From the NCBI GenBank assembly GCA_902806015.1, contig CADCUZ010000095.1, positions 1-32,426 of the forward strand: a stretch of DNA of 32,426 nt, written 5' to 3'. Position 1 is the first letter of the stretch; every line of letters starts with the position of its first letter. The stretch comes from an uncultured Rubrobacteraceae bacterium (GTDB lineage: Bacteria > Actinomycetota > Rubrobacteria > Rubrobacterales > Rubrobacteraceae). Position numbers and translations under genes: made by a program. This document shows positions 15,106 to 23,029 of this stretch, piece by piece. The notes under the pieces were generated by a model. It saw only the letters and a list, made by a program, of their open reading frames with translations. It had not been told where the DNA came from and did not search any database.

Positions 15106-15258
15106 ATGACGTTGTCGTACCCGGACTTTGCGGCGCGGCGGTACCAAAGCGGCCCAAACCCTGGAGCGAGGGTCGGCCCGCACGGGCGGTTCGGTAGGAG
15201 CGTGGAGCCTCCGCCGCGGTGGATCTTAGATCAGCCCGGCCCGATGGCCGGGTTCTAA
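15106..15258 (+). CDS. Candidate 50-aa protein
   Basis: ATG with an excellent ribosome site (GGAGGG six bases upstream) opens a 50-residue frame ending at TAA inside a hairpin. The residues (MTLSYPDFAARRY... PPPRWILDQPGPMAGF) match nothing I know. About 80% of third positions are G or C, as in the neighbours. It is the only candidate gene in the ~390 bases between the Nudix start and the transferase at 15364. It could be a real small protein or chance. Confidence 0.38.
   Translation: MTLSYPDFAARRYQSGPNPGARVGPHGRFGRSVEPPPRWILDQPGPMAGF
15226..15258. terminator. Hairpin at the end of the 50-aa ORF
   Basis: CCCGGCC (15235-15241), CGAT loop, GGCCGGG (15246-15252), with TTAGA/TCTAA outside. It could stop transcription in either direction. 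The T-content after it is modest. Confidence 0.35.
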
Positions 15259-15363
15259 AGGTGGACTGCGGCCCGATTTTGTTGTGCGCGGAGAACTGGA
15301 AACGCACCCCGGACGGGTGGACCGGCACGCCCACGGGCGCATCGGCGGTCCGCCGCTAACGTC

Positions 15364-16116
15364 GTGGAGGTACTGGTAGCAGTCCCGTTCGAGAACCCCG
15401 AGGACGGCTTCGGGCTGCAGCAGGCCGTGCTGGAGGAAGTGGCTTCCGGCAGGCGTGGCCCCGCGGCCCTGATCTGGTCCTCCTCCCCCTACGTCGGCGT
15501 GACCCGCCCGGAGACCAGGCTTGGAGGCTTCGCGCAGGCAGCGCGCTCCGTCAGAGACCTGGGCATCCCGGTTCTGGTACGCAACTCCGGCGGCGGGGCG
15601 GTGGCGGCGAACCGGGGTTCGCTCTCCTTCTCACTCACGGTGCCCGTCGGAGACCTGCGCCAAGGCCTCTACGAGCGCTACGCGGAGGGCGTCGATCTCG
15701 TGGCGTCGGCGTTGCGAAGGGTGGGGGTCGAGGCGGAGGGCGGGGAGGTTGAGGGGGAGTTTTGCCCCGGAGCGTACTCTGTCAGGTCGGGTGGGAAACG
15801 TGGCGTCAAGCACGCCGGTTTGGCCCAGAGGGTGACGCGCAGGGCCGCGCGTCTGGAGGCGTTGGTCCTGGTAGAGAACACGTCCCCCCTCCGGGAGGCG
15901 CTCGCGCGTTTCTACGGTGCGCTCGGCCTGCCTTTCCGGCCCTCGTGCGTCGCCGACCTGCCGGCGGGTGTGCCAGACGTGGTGGCCGCCCTCTCCGAGG
16001 AGGTGCGCGGGCGCTACGGGGGTAGGGCGGGCGGCATCGGGGAGGGCACGCTCGAGAAGGCGCGCGCCGTACGGGAGAGGTGGCGGTTTATACCGGAGAT
16101 CGGGTCCTCCCTGTGA
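15364..16116 (+). CDS. Biotin/lipoate A/B ligase-family protein, octanoyltransferase (LipM/LipL)-like
   Basis: 250 aa. RNSGGGAVAANRGSLSFS (residues ~73-90) matches the RRxxGGGAV motif of LplA/LipM. EFCPGAYSV with Cys134, followed by VKHAGLAQR (Lys149), matches the CPG...GxK.xGxAQR block of LipM and LipL. There the Cys carries the octanoyl thioester and the Lys contacts the acyl adenylate or chain. That favours acyl transfer over ATP-dependent ligation. Substrate protein unknown; no lipoyl-domain gene is nearby. The GTG start has no clear ribosome site. It precedes marC by 15 bases. Confidence 0.8.
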   Translation: MEVLVAVPFENPEDGFGLQQAVLEEVASGRRGPAALIWSSSPYVGVTRPETRLGGFAQAARSVRDLGIPVLVRNSGGGAVAANRGSLSFSLTVPVGDLRQGLYERYAEGVDLVASALRRVGVEAEGGEVEGEFCPGAYSVRSGGKRGVKHAGLAQRVTRRAARLEALVLVENTSPLREALARFYGALGLPFRPSCVADLPAGVPDVVAALSEEVRGRYGGRAGGIGEGTLEKARAVRERWRFIPEIGSSL

Positions 16117-16131
16117 GGTAGAGTAGGCGCC

Positions 16132-16749
16132 GTGCCGGAGCTCGTGTTTAACTCGTTCGTGACGTTGTTGGTGGTCGTTGACCCCTTGGGGCTGGCCCCC
16201 ATCTTCGCGGCGCTCACCCGCGGCTACCCGCCAAGGCGCAAGCGCGAGACGGCGGTGAGGGGGACCGTGCTCGGGACCGCCATTCTCCTGATCTTCGCCC
16301 TCGTCGGTGACGTGCTGCTCTCCGCGCTGGGCATCGGCATCCCCGCCTTCCGCATCGCCGGCGGCGTCCTCCTCTTCCTCCTCTCGCTGGACATGGTCTT
16401 CGCAAGCCCGGCCGGCCTCCGCTCGCGGACGGTGCGCGAGCAGGAGGAGGACGACTACGATCAGGACGTCTCCGTCTTCCCGCTCGCCATCCCCCTGCTC
16501 GCCGGCCCGGGCGCCATAACTACGGTCCTTCTCTACACGGGCGAGAGGAGCCCGGCGGAGCTCGGGATCTTTGTCGCCGTGCTCCTCTCCGTCCTCCTCC
16601 TCACGCTCCTCTCCCTCCTGCTCGCACCCCGCATAATGGGCCTCTTTGGCGAGACCGGGGCCAACGTGCTCTCCCGCGTGCTCGGCGTGCTCCTCGCCGC
16701 CCTGGCCGTCCAGTTCGTCCTGGACGGCATCCGGTCGAGCCTCGCCTGA
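16132..16749 (+). CDS. MarC-family integral membrane protein
   Basis: 205 aa with six predicted membrane helices. FVTLLVVVDPLGLAPIFAALT at the N-terminus, FRIAGGVLLFLLSLDMVF in the middle and FPLAIPLLAGPGAITTVLL in the second half are the conserved MarC blocks. The cytoplasmic loop at ~100-115 is very acidic (EQEEDDYDQD). The family's function is unsettled; the name came from a disproven link to multiple antibiotic resistance. The GTG lies 7 bases behind a TAGAGT box, so it may have its own leaderless transcript. Confidence 0.9.
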   Translation: MPELVFNSFVTLLVVVDPLGLAPIFAALTRGYPPRRKRETAVRGTVLGTAILLIFALVGDVLLSALGIGIPAFRIAGGVLLFLLSLDMVFASPAGLRSRTVREQEEDDYDQDVSVFPLAIPLLAGPGAITTVLLYTGERSPAELGIFVAVLLSVLLLTLLSLLLAPRIMGLFGETGANVLSRVLGVLLAALAVQFVLDGIRSSLA

Positions 16750-16783
16750 CGGCGGTTTTCGGCTCGTGGGAGACCGGGAAAGA

Positions 16784-16789
16784 TATACT
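16784..16789 (+). promoter_or_regulatory. -10 box (TATACT) giving a likely leaderless transcript
   Basis: TATACT ends six bases before the ATG of the hydrolase, and no ribosome site is visible. No good -35 is seen at 16-18 bases. Confidence 0.4.
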
Positions 16790-16795
16790 GGCAGC

Positions 16796-17515
16796 ATGTC
16801 TAACGGGCCTGTTGTTATCGTTGGGGGGGCCACCTGGTGGCCGGGGAGCTACCGCCGGTTCGCGAAGGCTCTCGGGGAGGTGTCCGGTTCGGAGGTCCAC
16901 GTCGCGGGCGTCACGCCGCCCGACTGGGTTGCCGGGTATTATCGAGGGTTCGGGCAACTCGTGTTCGAGGTGGCCGGCGCGGTGGACCGGGCGCTGTTGG
17001 GCAGCCCGGCCAAGCAGGTGGTGCTGGTCGGGCATTCGGCTGGGGGCCTCGCCTGCCGGGTGTTTATCGGGGGGGACCCGCCCTACGGGGGGCGGCGGTA
17101 CTCGGGCCACAGGCGTGTGTCGCGCTTGATCACGCTGGGCACCCCCCACGCGACCCCGCGCGGGGGACGGCTGGCGGGCCCGATCTCCCGCGTCAACGAC
17201 CTCTTCCCCGGTGCGCTGCACGAGGGCTCGGGCCTCCGCTACCTCTCCGTTGCGGGCGCCGCCGCAGACGGGGCCTCCTCGGACAGGACCCGCCGGCGCT
17301 ACGAGGGCTTCGTCGAGGACGGGAGGACCGCCGGGGACGGCGTCGTACCGGTAGAGGCGGCCCTGCTTCCCGGGTCCGAGACGCTCGTCCTCGATGGGCT
17401 GCACCACAACCGCTGGCTGGGGCGCTGGTACGGGTCGGACACCGCGGCCGTGGGACGGTGGTGGCCGGGGGAACGGCCTGCGAGGGGTTCCCTTGTGGGA
17501 GGGACCGGCGCGTAG
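16796..17515 (+). CDS. Alpha/beta hydrolase, esterase/lipase-like
   Basis: 239 aa. The nucleophile elbow GHSAG is at residues 79-83 (Ser81), preceded by a VVLVG strand. ITLGTPHATPRGG is the GTPH block typical of triacylglycerol-lipase and PGAP1-like hydrolases. The Asp (AGDGVVP) and His (GLHHNRW) of a catalytic triad lie in expected order near the C-terminus. No signal peptide, so it is cytoplasmic; natural ester unknown. The start is the ATG just after a -10 box; longer in-frame upstream sequence overlaps marC and is not needed. Confidence 0.84.
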   Translation: MSNGPVVIVGGATWWPGSYRRFAKALGEVSGSEVHVAGVTPPDWVAGYYRGFGQLVFEVAGAVDRALLGSPAKQVVLVGHSAGGLACRVFIGGDPPYGGRRYSGHRRVSRLITLGTPHATPRGGRLAGPISRVNDLFPGALHEGSGLRYLSVAGAAADGASSDRTRRRYEGFVEDGRTAGDGVVPVEAALLPGSETLVLDGLHHNRWLGRWYGSDTAAVGRWWPGERPARGSLVGGTGA

Positions 17516-17553
17516 TAGCCTCCAGAAGTTCCGCACAAGAGAAGGGACCCGAG

Positions 17554-18180
17554 ATGCCCTCCGAGGGCCGTCACACGCAGGGAAAGGAAGGGTACCCCTG
17601 GGAGACCCTGGGGGCGGACGCGGACGCGCTCAGGAAAGCCATGGGCCACTTCCCGACCGGGGTGACGGTGGTGACCAGCGGGCGCGGCGAGCGGGCCGAG
17701 GGCATGACGGCGAACGCCGTGATGTCGGTCTCCCTGGACCCGCTGCTCTTTCTGGTGAGCGTCCACAAAGTGGCCCGCCTCAACGGCCGCATCCGAGAGG
17801 AGGGCCATTTCGCCGTCAGCCTGCTCGCCGACGACCAAGAGGGACTCTCCAGGCTCTTCTCCTCGCCGGAGCGCTCCAGTGGTCCGCGGGCCGAGAACTC
17901 GCTCGGGGGCGGGTACGGCTCGACGGGCGACCCGCTCGCCGCGGGGGCGCTCGCAGCCATCGAGTGCGAGTTGGCCGAAGTCTACGCCGGGGGCGACCAC
18001 GACCTCTTCCTGGGCCGCGTGATCGGGGTGAAGCTGGGTGACACCCGCAAGGGACCGCTCGTCTTCCACGAGGGCGACTACCCGACGCTCTCCACGAGGG
18101 CACGGGCGGAGGACACTGGCGCCTTTATGGACTCCGTCAGGGGCTTTGACGCCCGAATCGGCCGCCGCACCCGGCGCTAG
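17554..18180 (+). CDS. Flavin reductase-family protein (FMN-binding split barrel)
   Basis: 208 aa. FPTGVTVVTSG, GMTANAVMSVSLDPLLFLVSV and the NGRIREEGHFAVSLLADDQEGLSR block are standard for the HpaC/flavin-reductase-like domain, which binds FMN and reduces it with NAD(P)H or assists a monooxygenase. GDHDLFLGRVIGV completes the barrel. The start is ATG behind GAAGGGA. Its stop abuts the methyltransferase ATG with no gap. No partner monooxygenase is adjacent, though two LLM-type enzymes elsewhere in the window are of a class that can use reduced flavin. Confidence 0.9.
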   Translation: MPSEGRHTQGKEGYPWETLGADADALRKAMGHFPTGVTVVTSGRGERAEGMTANAVMSVSLDPLLFLVSVHKVARLNGRIREEGHFAVSLLADDQEGLSRLFSSPERSSGPRAENSLGGGYGSTGDPLAAGALAAIECELAEVYAGGDHDLFLGRVIGVKLGDTRKGPLVFHEGDYPTLSTRARAEDTGAFMDSVRGFDARIGRRTRR

Positions 18181-19008
18181 ATGTTCCGCCGGTCCCTCCT
18201 GCCCCACGTCAGGCCCCGCCCGTCGGACGAGCCCGGCCTCGTCTACGACGAAGGGGTCGAGGAGGGAGGCGTGATCCTGGCCGGCCGGACCCGCCTCCCC
18301 GCCACGGGCGAGACCTACCCCGTAAAAAACGGCTACCTAGACTTGCTGAAGGGCCGCCTCGGCGGGGACAACGTCGCGAACCTCACCAACCTCCTCCCCG
18401 GCGCGGGGCGCGGCTACGAGCCGTTGTGGCGGGTCCGGTCCCTGACCCTGCTCACGGGAGAATATTTCCCGAACGACCGCGAACTGGAGATCATCGCTCG
18501 GGGGGTCGGCCTCGAACGGGGCGGCCTCTACCTGGACCTGGGCTGCTCCGCGGGGCTCTACACCCGCATCCTCGCCGGCGCTTTGGGCGGCTCGGGGGAC
18601 GTGATCGGGGTGGACATCTCCCCCTCCATGCTCAAAGAAGCGTCCCGCCGGGCCCGAAAAGCCGGCGTCGCCCCCTCCCTCGTCCGCGCCGACGCGGCCT
18701 CCCTCCCCTTCGCGGAAGCCTGCATGAACGGCGCCGTGTGCGGTGGCACGCTGAACGAGCTTGGCGACCCGGCCCGCGTCTTGCGCGAGACCCACCGAGT
18801 CCTCGAACCCGGCTCCCGCCTGGCCATCATGGGCATCCTCCGGGCCCGAACCCCCAACGGACGCCGCCTCCAGCGCTTTCTCTCCGCCGGCGGCATCCGG
18901 TTTTTCACCCCGGAGGCCCTGACGGAGCTCTTGGACGGAGCGGGGTTTATCCCGGATCCCCTGACGGCCCACGGCGCCGTTTTCTTCGCCGCTGCCACGC
19001 GACGCTAA
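18181..19008 (+). CDS. Class I SAM-dependent methyltransferase
   Basis: 275 aa. Motif I is YLDLGCSAGLYTRILA, followed by VIGVDISPSMLKEA, VRADAASLPF, the VCGGTLNEL acidic-loop region and VLRETHRVLEPGSRLAI, in the order of UbiE/Methyltransf_11 enzymes. An N-terminal ~60 residues contains ETYPVKNGYLDLLKG, like the Trm112/RlmA-type lead-in, but without zinc cysteines. Substrate unknown. The ATG directly follows the flavin reductase TAG, so the two are co-translated. The next gene is on the opposite strand. Confidence 0.88.
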   Translation: MFRRSLLPHVRPRPSDEPGLVYDEGVEEGGVILAGRTRLPATGETYPVKNGYLDLLKGRLGGDNVANLTNLLPGAGRGYEPLWRVRSLTLLTGEYFPNDRELEIIARGVGLERGGLYLDLGCSAGLYTRILAGALGGSGDVIGVDISPSMLKEASRRARKAGVAPSLVRADAASLPFAEACMNGAVCGGTLNELGDPARVLRETHRVLEPGSRLAIMGILRARTPNGRRLQRFLSAGGIRFFTPEALTELLDGAGFIPDPLTAHGAVFFAAATRR

Positions 19009-19091
19009 CCCGAGCGCGGCACGCGCGGGCAGGTTCCAAGCGTGCCCCTACTCCCAGAGGCCGACGGCCGGGGGCCGAAAGCCCGGGGTAA

Positions 19092-19377
19092 GACGCTACC
19101 CCGCAGCGCAGGATCGCGTTCGAAAACGGCGTAGCCTCGCCGGTGCGGACCACGAGCTTCGCGTTGGCGGACATGCGCTTGAGCTCCTCGAGGATGCCCG
19201 AGAGCGCGGCCCGGAAGGGCGAGACGCCGAAGCGGAAGGCCAGGTTCACGAGGGATCCACGAGGGTAGGGCCGGGCGGAACGGGAAAGCCGGCGTCGCAC
19301 ACGACTACGAGGCTGGTGTGCCCCAGGCCGGCGAGCTCGCCGGCGAGGCGTGCGTTCAGGATGCCCCCGCGCCTTAT
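19092..19377 (-). pseudogene. rbsD: Decayed D-ribose pyranase (rbsD)
   Basis: The frame after rbsK spells RRGGILNARLAGELAGLGHTSLVVVCDAGFPVPPG, the RbsD start. The start codon is now ATA overlapping the rbsK stop: one G-to-A change turned an ATGA junction into ATAA, keeping the rbsK stop (TAA for TGA) and losing the rbsD start. An 11-base duplication (CACGAGGG at 19247 and 19258) then shifts the frame. The middle ~45 residues, including the active-site region, are missing between GILEEL and KRMSANAKLVVRTGEATPFSNAIL. The end reads on past the normal GVxF stop. The gene is clearly dead. RbsD speeds ribose pyranose-furanose conversion for RbsK, so ribokinase now works without it or has other uses. 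Confidence 0.85.
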
Positions 19378-20279
19378 GTGGCCTCCAAGACGCCCGGGGT
19401 CGGGAGCGCGCCCTGCGCGCCCTCCCGGGTCACGGCGGCGGCGCCGGCCCGGACGGCGTAGGAGACGGCCTCTCCAAGGGTGCCCCCCCGGGCGAGTCGG
19501 AACGCCAGCGCCCCGACGAAGGCGTCCCCCGCGCCGGTGGTGTCGACGACCTCGGCCCGCGGGGCGGGGACGTGTTCGGCGGCCTCGCCCTCCGCGTAGA
19601 CGGCCCCGGCGGCCCCGACAGTGACCACGGCGGAACGCGGCCCGAGGGCGAGCAGCTTCGGCGCGGCATCCAGCGCGCCCCCGACCCCCTCCACGGGATC
19701 TCCGAGCAGGAAGGCGGCCTCGTGCTCGTTGACGACCAGGGGGTCCAGGCCCGTCAACAAGGATCTCGGGACCTCGAACGGGGGCGCCAGGTTCAGGACC
19801 ACTCGCGTCCCCTCCTCCCCGGCGACCTCCACGGCCCGCCGGACGGTCTCCCGGGGTATCTCCATCTGGGCGACGAGGACGCGGGCCTCCCGGATAACCC
19901 CGCGCGCGCTTTCCAAGTCCTGCGGGGCAAGGCGCCGGTTCGCGCCGGGGGCTACCGTGATCGCGTTCTCCCCATCGGCCGTCACGGTTATGAATGCCGT
20001 GCCGGTCGACGCGTCTTCGGCTTGCTCGACGAGGGTCGTGTCCACGCCCTTCTCCCGGAGGGCCCGCACGAGCGGTTCGCCGAACCCGTCGTCGCCGACC
20101 CGCCCGAGAAAGGCCACCTCGGCGCCGAGCAGGGCCGCGGCGGCGGCCTGGTTCGCGCCCTTGCCGCCGTTGTGGGTGGAGAGCACGGCGTCGGTTACGG
20201 TCTCGCCCGGCCGCGCGCGACGCTCGACCTTCAGGACGAAATCCTGGTTTATGGAGCCCATCACGAAGACGTCGGTCAC
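19374..20279 (-). CDS. rbsK: Ribokinase
   Basis: 301 aa PfkB-family sugar kinase. GSINQDFVLKVERRARPGET opens the domain. HNGGKGANQAAAAALLGA (36-53) is the substrate-binding block, and VVDTTGAGDAFVGALAF holds the anion hole and catalytic Asp252. Length and both signatures fit ribokinase better than fructokinase, and the dead rbsD directly downstream confirms the assignment. The GTG start lies 38 bases after the unknown gene at 20318. No ribose transporter is present in the window. It appears intact, although its partner rbsD is not. Confidence 0.93.
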   Translation of the reverse strand: MTDVFVMGSINQDFVLKVERRARPGETVTDAVLSTHNGGKGANQAAAAALLGAEVAFLGRVGDDGFGEPLVRALREKGVDTTLVEQAEDASTGTAFITVTADGENAITVAPGANRRLAPQDLESARGVIREARVLVAQMEIPRETVRRAVEVAGEEGTRVVLNLAPPFEVPRSLLTGLDPLVVNEHEAAFLLGDPVEGVGGALDAAPKLLALGPRSAVVTVGAAGAVYAEGEAAEHVPAPRAEVVDTTGAGDAFVGALAFRLARGGTLGEAVSYAVRAGAAAVTREGAQGALPTPGVLEAT

Positions 20280-20317
20280 GCCGCGGCCCCTACGAGAACC
20301 GCCTCACGGGACGAGGA

Positions 20318-20857
20318 TCATTTCCGCCTGAGGGCCAACTGCCGCACGAGTATGGAGGCCAGGGCGAGGGCGACCGCGCGGGCGAGCCCCTTGAGCACCG
20401 CCTCCATCACGTCGTCCCTAACGCCCCTGCGTTCGGGCACCTGCTCCCCGATAAACCTCGTCAACGGGCGGGCCAGGATCTGGGACCCTACTATGCCGAG
20501 CACCGTCACCAGCTGCCTCTGAGTCTTGTCGCTCAAGCCTCCCCCTTCCGGCGGCTGGGGCCCGCCAAGACCGCGCATCTGCCGCGCGCGGTCTAGGCCC
20601 GCCACCGTGAGCTCGTAGTCCTGACCGCCACCGGTGGAGGGGGCCCCCGCCGCCCGGACGTACCCCTGGTCCACCAGATACCTTGTGGCTACCTCGTCTT
20701 CGGTCGAATCGGAATCTACACCGGCCTTGGGCGCCGCACCCTTGGCAGGTTCGCCGGGCACCACGATCGGGACCGGCTCGTAGAGCTTGCCGCCGGACAG
20801 GTCGTAGATCGCCCCGAGCAGCCTCAGTGCCGCGTCTTCTACCCCGCTGTCAGCCAA
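20318..20857 (-). CDS. Unknown protein, possible winged-helix N-terminus
   Basis: 179 aa, not recognised. Residues ~8-100 look like a small winged helix (ALRLLGAIYDLSGG, YLVDQGYVRA, YELTVAGLDRARQMRG) with a Pro/Ala-rich insert. The C-terminal ~70 residues are amphipathic to hydrophobic (VTVLGIVGSQILARPLTRF, GLARAVALALASILVRQLAL) and may contact the membrane. The TTG start has an excellent GGGAGGAG ribosome site six bases away. It sits between a small coiled-coil ORF and rbsK on the same strand. A regulatory or membrane-linked role is possible but unproven. Confidence 0.7.
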   Translation of the reverse strand: MADSGVEDAALRLLGAIYDLSGGKLYEPVPIVVPGEPAKGAAPKAGVDSDSTEDEVATRYLVDQGYVRAAGAPSTGGGQDYELTVAGLDRARQMRGLGGPQPPEGGGLSDKTQRQLVTVLGIVGSQILARPLTRFIGEQVPERRGVRDDVMEAVLKGLARAVALALASILVRQLALRRK

Positions 20858-20877
20858 CCTGGTCTCCTCCCGCTAGC

Positions 20878-21057
20878 CTACCGCCCGCTGCCGGAGGGCC
20901 TCCCCATCTGGGCTTCGATCCCCTCCAGGCGCTGCTCCAGGCGGTCCAGCCGCTGATCCGTCCGCTCCCTGTGCTCCCGCGTGTGTTCCCCAAATTGCTG
21001 CACTCCGCCCGGCCGGTCTTCGGCCGCGATCCCCGGGCCTGTCGCGGCCCTCGCCAA
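20878..21057 (-). CDS. Candidate small coiled-coil protein
   Basis: A frame open from 21120 down to TAG at 20878-20880; a TTG at 21057 gives 59 residues. The end, HTREHRERTDQRLDRLEQR then LEGIEAQM, shows clean heptads, which favours real coding. No strong start is visible, and the frame is closed by a stop just upstream, while another frame opens with MRTTAEEEIGQ at about 21145. It may be a small gene or the tail of a frameshifted one. It stops 21 bases before the TTG of the next gene. Confidence 0.38.
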   Translation of the reverse strand: MARAATGPGIAAEDRPGGVQQFGEHTREHRERTDQRLDRLEQRLEGIEAQMGRPSGSGR

Positions 21058-21274
21058 GGCCCTCGCCGCACCCGCGTCCTTGTCCGCCGGGTCCTTCGGA
21101 GTAGCCCCTGCGTCTCTGTCCTATCTCTTCCTCCGCCGTTGTTCGCATCGACGCGACAAGCGTACCCGGCACCGGCCCGGCCTAACCCTGCCGGCGGCGG
21201 GTGGTCGTGGACCGGGAGTGTAGAATGGCGCCCACGGGCGGCGTTTCCGGGGCGAGATACAGAGAGAGCGTGAC

Positions 21275-22989
21275 GTGCAGGTAAGCGTGGTGGACAACCG
21301 TTACGACATCGTGCGGCCTTTGGGCAGCGGGGGCATGGGAGAGGTGTACCTGGCCGCGACCTGAGCCTGGACCGCAACGTGGCGCTGAAGCTGCTCAGGA
21401 GCCAGTACGCCAACGACGGGGAGTCAGCCGAGCGCTTCAGGCGCGAGGCCAGGAGCGCGGCGAGCCTCTCCCAACCGAACATCGTTCGGGTCTACGACCG
21501 CGGGGACACCGAAGATGGCTTTTCCTACATCGCGATGGAATACGTCCCCGGCGGCCCCCTCAAAGAGCGCATCACCCAAGACGGCCCGCTCGACGCCAGG
21601 GTCGCGGCCTCGTTCGGCTACCAGGTGGCGGGGCCCTGGGGGCCGCCCACGCCAAGGGCTTGATCCACCGCGACATAAAGCCGCAGAACGTCCTGATCAC
21701 CGCCTCCGGCGAGGCGTAGGTAGCGGACTTCGGCATCGCCCGGGCCCCCTCCGCCACCACCGGCTCCCGGACCAAGACGGGCACGGTCATGGGGACCGCG
21801 GGCTACATGTCCCCCGAACAGGCCCTCGGCGAGCCGGCCACCCCCAAGAGCGACCTCTACTCACTGGGGATCGTTCTCTGCGAGGCGGTCTCAGGCAGGT
21901 TGCCCTTCACGGCGGAGAGTCCCATAGCCGTCTCCGTTAAGCACCTCAACGAGCCGCCCTGCCCCCCGCAACGGCTCAACCCCGACGTCCCGAGCGGCAT
22001 GAACGCCACGATCTTGAAGCTCCTCGCCAAAGACCCGGCGGACCGCCACGCCGACACCGACGAGCTGGCCGAGGACCTCTGGCGAGCGCGGCGCGGGATG
22101 CCGCCGGCCGCGGCGGCGGTGCAAGAGGGGGCGAAGACCGTCCAGGCGCCCCTGCCGCGGGGCCCCGCCCCCGCAGGCGGCCGGCACCCGGCCGCGCAAG
22201 AGAAGGAGCCCGGCGCCCCTGCTTCTCGGGCTGCTGCTCCTCCTGCTCGGCCTTCTCGGCCTGGGCTGGGCGCTCGGGCGGACGCTCGGCCGGCTTGGCG
22301 GGCCGGACGTGAGGGTCCCCCCGTCGAGGGGCTCCTGAGGGGGCAGGCACAGGGTAGGCTAAACGACGCAGGCCTGGCCTCGGAGACGCGCACGCGGGAG
22401 GCCCCCGGCGCGGAGGCAGGGCGCGTGATCTCCCAGTCCCCCTGCGGCGGGAAGAGCGTGGCCCGCGGATCCGCCGTGACCCTGACGGTGGCCCGCTCTT
22501 CCACGGTGACGATCCCGGAGGTCGTGAGCCTGAGCCTCGCCGACGCCGAGGCGGAGCTCCGGAGGGCCGGCCTCACCGTGGGGAGACGGTACGACCTCCG
22601 GAGCGAGAGCGCAGCCAAAGGCGTGGTGGAGCAAGGAATCGCGGCCGGGCAGGAGGTCTCCTCCGGCAGCGCCGTAAACGTCGGGGTAAGCTCCGGGGCG
22701 GCGGCGCCCGCTTCCGCCTCACCGGCCTCTTCGGCGAGCCCGCCGTCCTCGCAGGAGACCCTCGTTTCCCCCGCCCCCGGCGACGGCTCCGCGGGCGCCT
22801 CCGCCTCACACCGGGCCGAGCCCGAAGGACAGGGACCCGGGGGCCTCCGGGCTAGGAGAATTGGCGAGGCCTTCAGAGGCGAAGCGGCCGAAGGTCAAGG
22901 AACCGAAGGTCAAGGTCGGGGAAGACCGGGGCGGAAAGAAGGGCCGGGACGGGAAGGGACCGGACGCGCCCGGGGCTGGGTCCCGCTAG
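21275..22989 (+). pseudogene. Decayed PASTA-type Ser/Thr protein kinase (PknB-like)
   Basis: All parts of a bacterial PknB-type kinase are readable, but in changing frames. RYDIVRPLGSGGMGEVYLA (Gly loop) runs into TGA after a lost C near 21350. VALKLLRSQ through the SFGYQVAG helix runs into TGA after a lost G near 21635. HRDIKPQNVLI (catalytic loop) follows, then SGEA-stop-VADFG with TAG at 21717-21719 where Lys is expected. MGTAGYMSPEQ onward is open. The juxtamembrane and transmembrane part (LLLGLLLLLLGLLGLGWALG) is in another frame around 22140-22320. At least one PASTA repeat and a partial one follow, then a Lys-rich tail in yet another frame to TAG at 22987. With four or more indels and one nonsense change, no active kinase can be made. 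Confidence 0.88.
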
Positions 22990-23029
22990 AATGACCGGGG
23001 CGTCGGGAGAGCGAAGGGGAGGAGCCGGG

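Noticed and set aside
15631..16833. 400-codon open frame on the - strand opposite the transferase and marC
   Set aside because: Low-complexity Glu/Gly/Arg-rich translation, antisense to two recognised genes; typical of GC-rich DNA.
21275..22989. Programmed frameshifting or a split kinase system
   Set aside because: At least four frame changes plus a nonsense codon, with catalytic motifs on separate pieces lacking starts, indicate decay.
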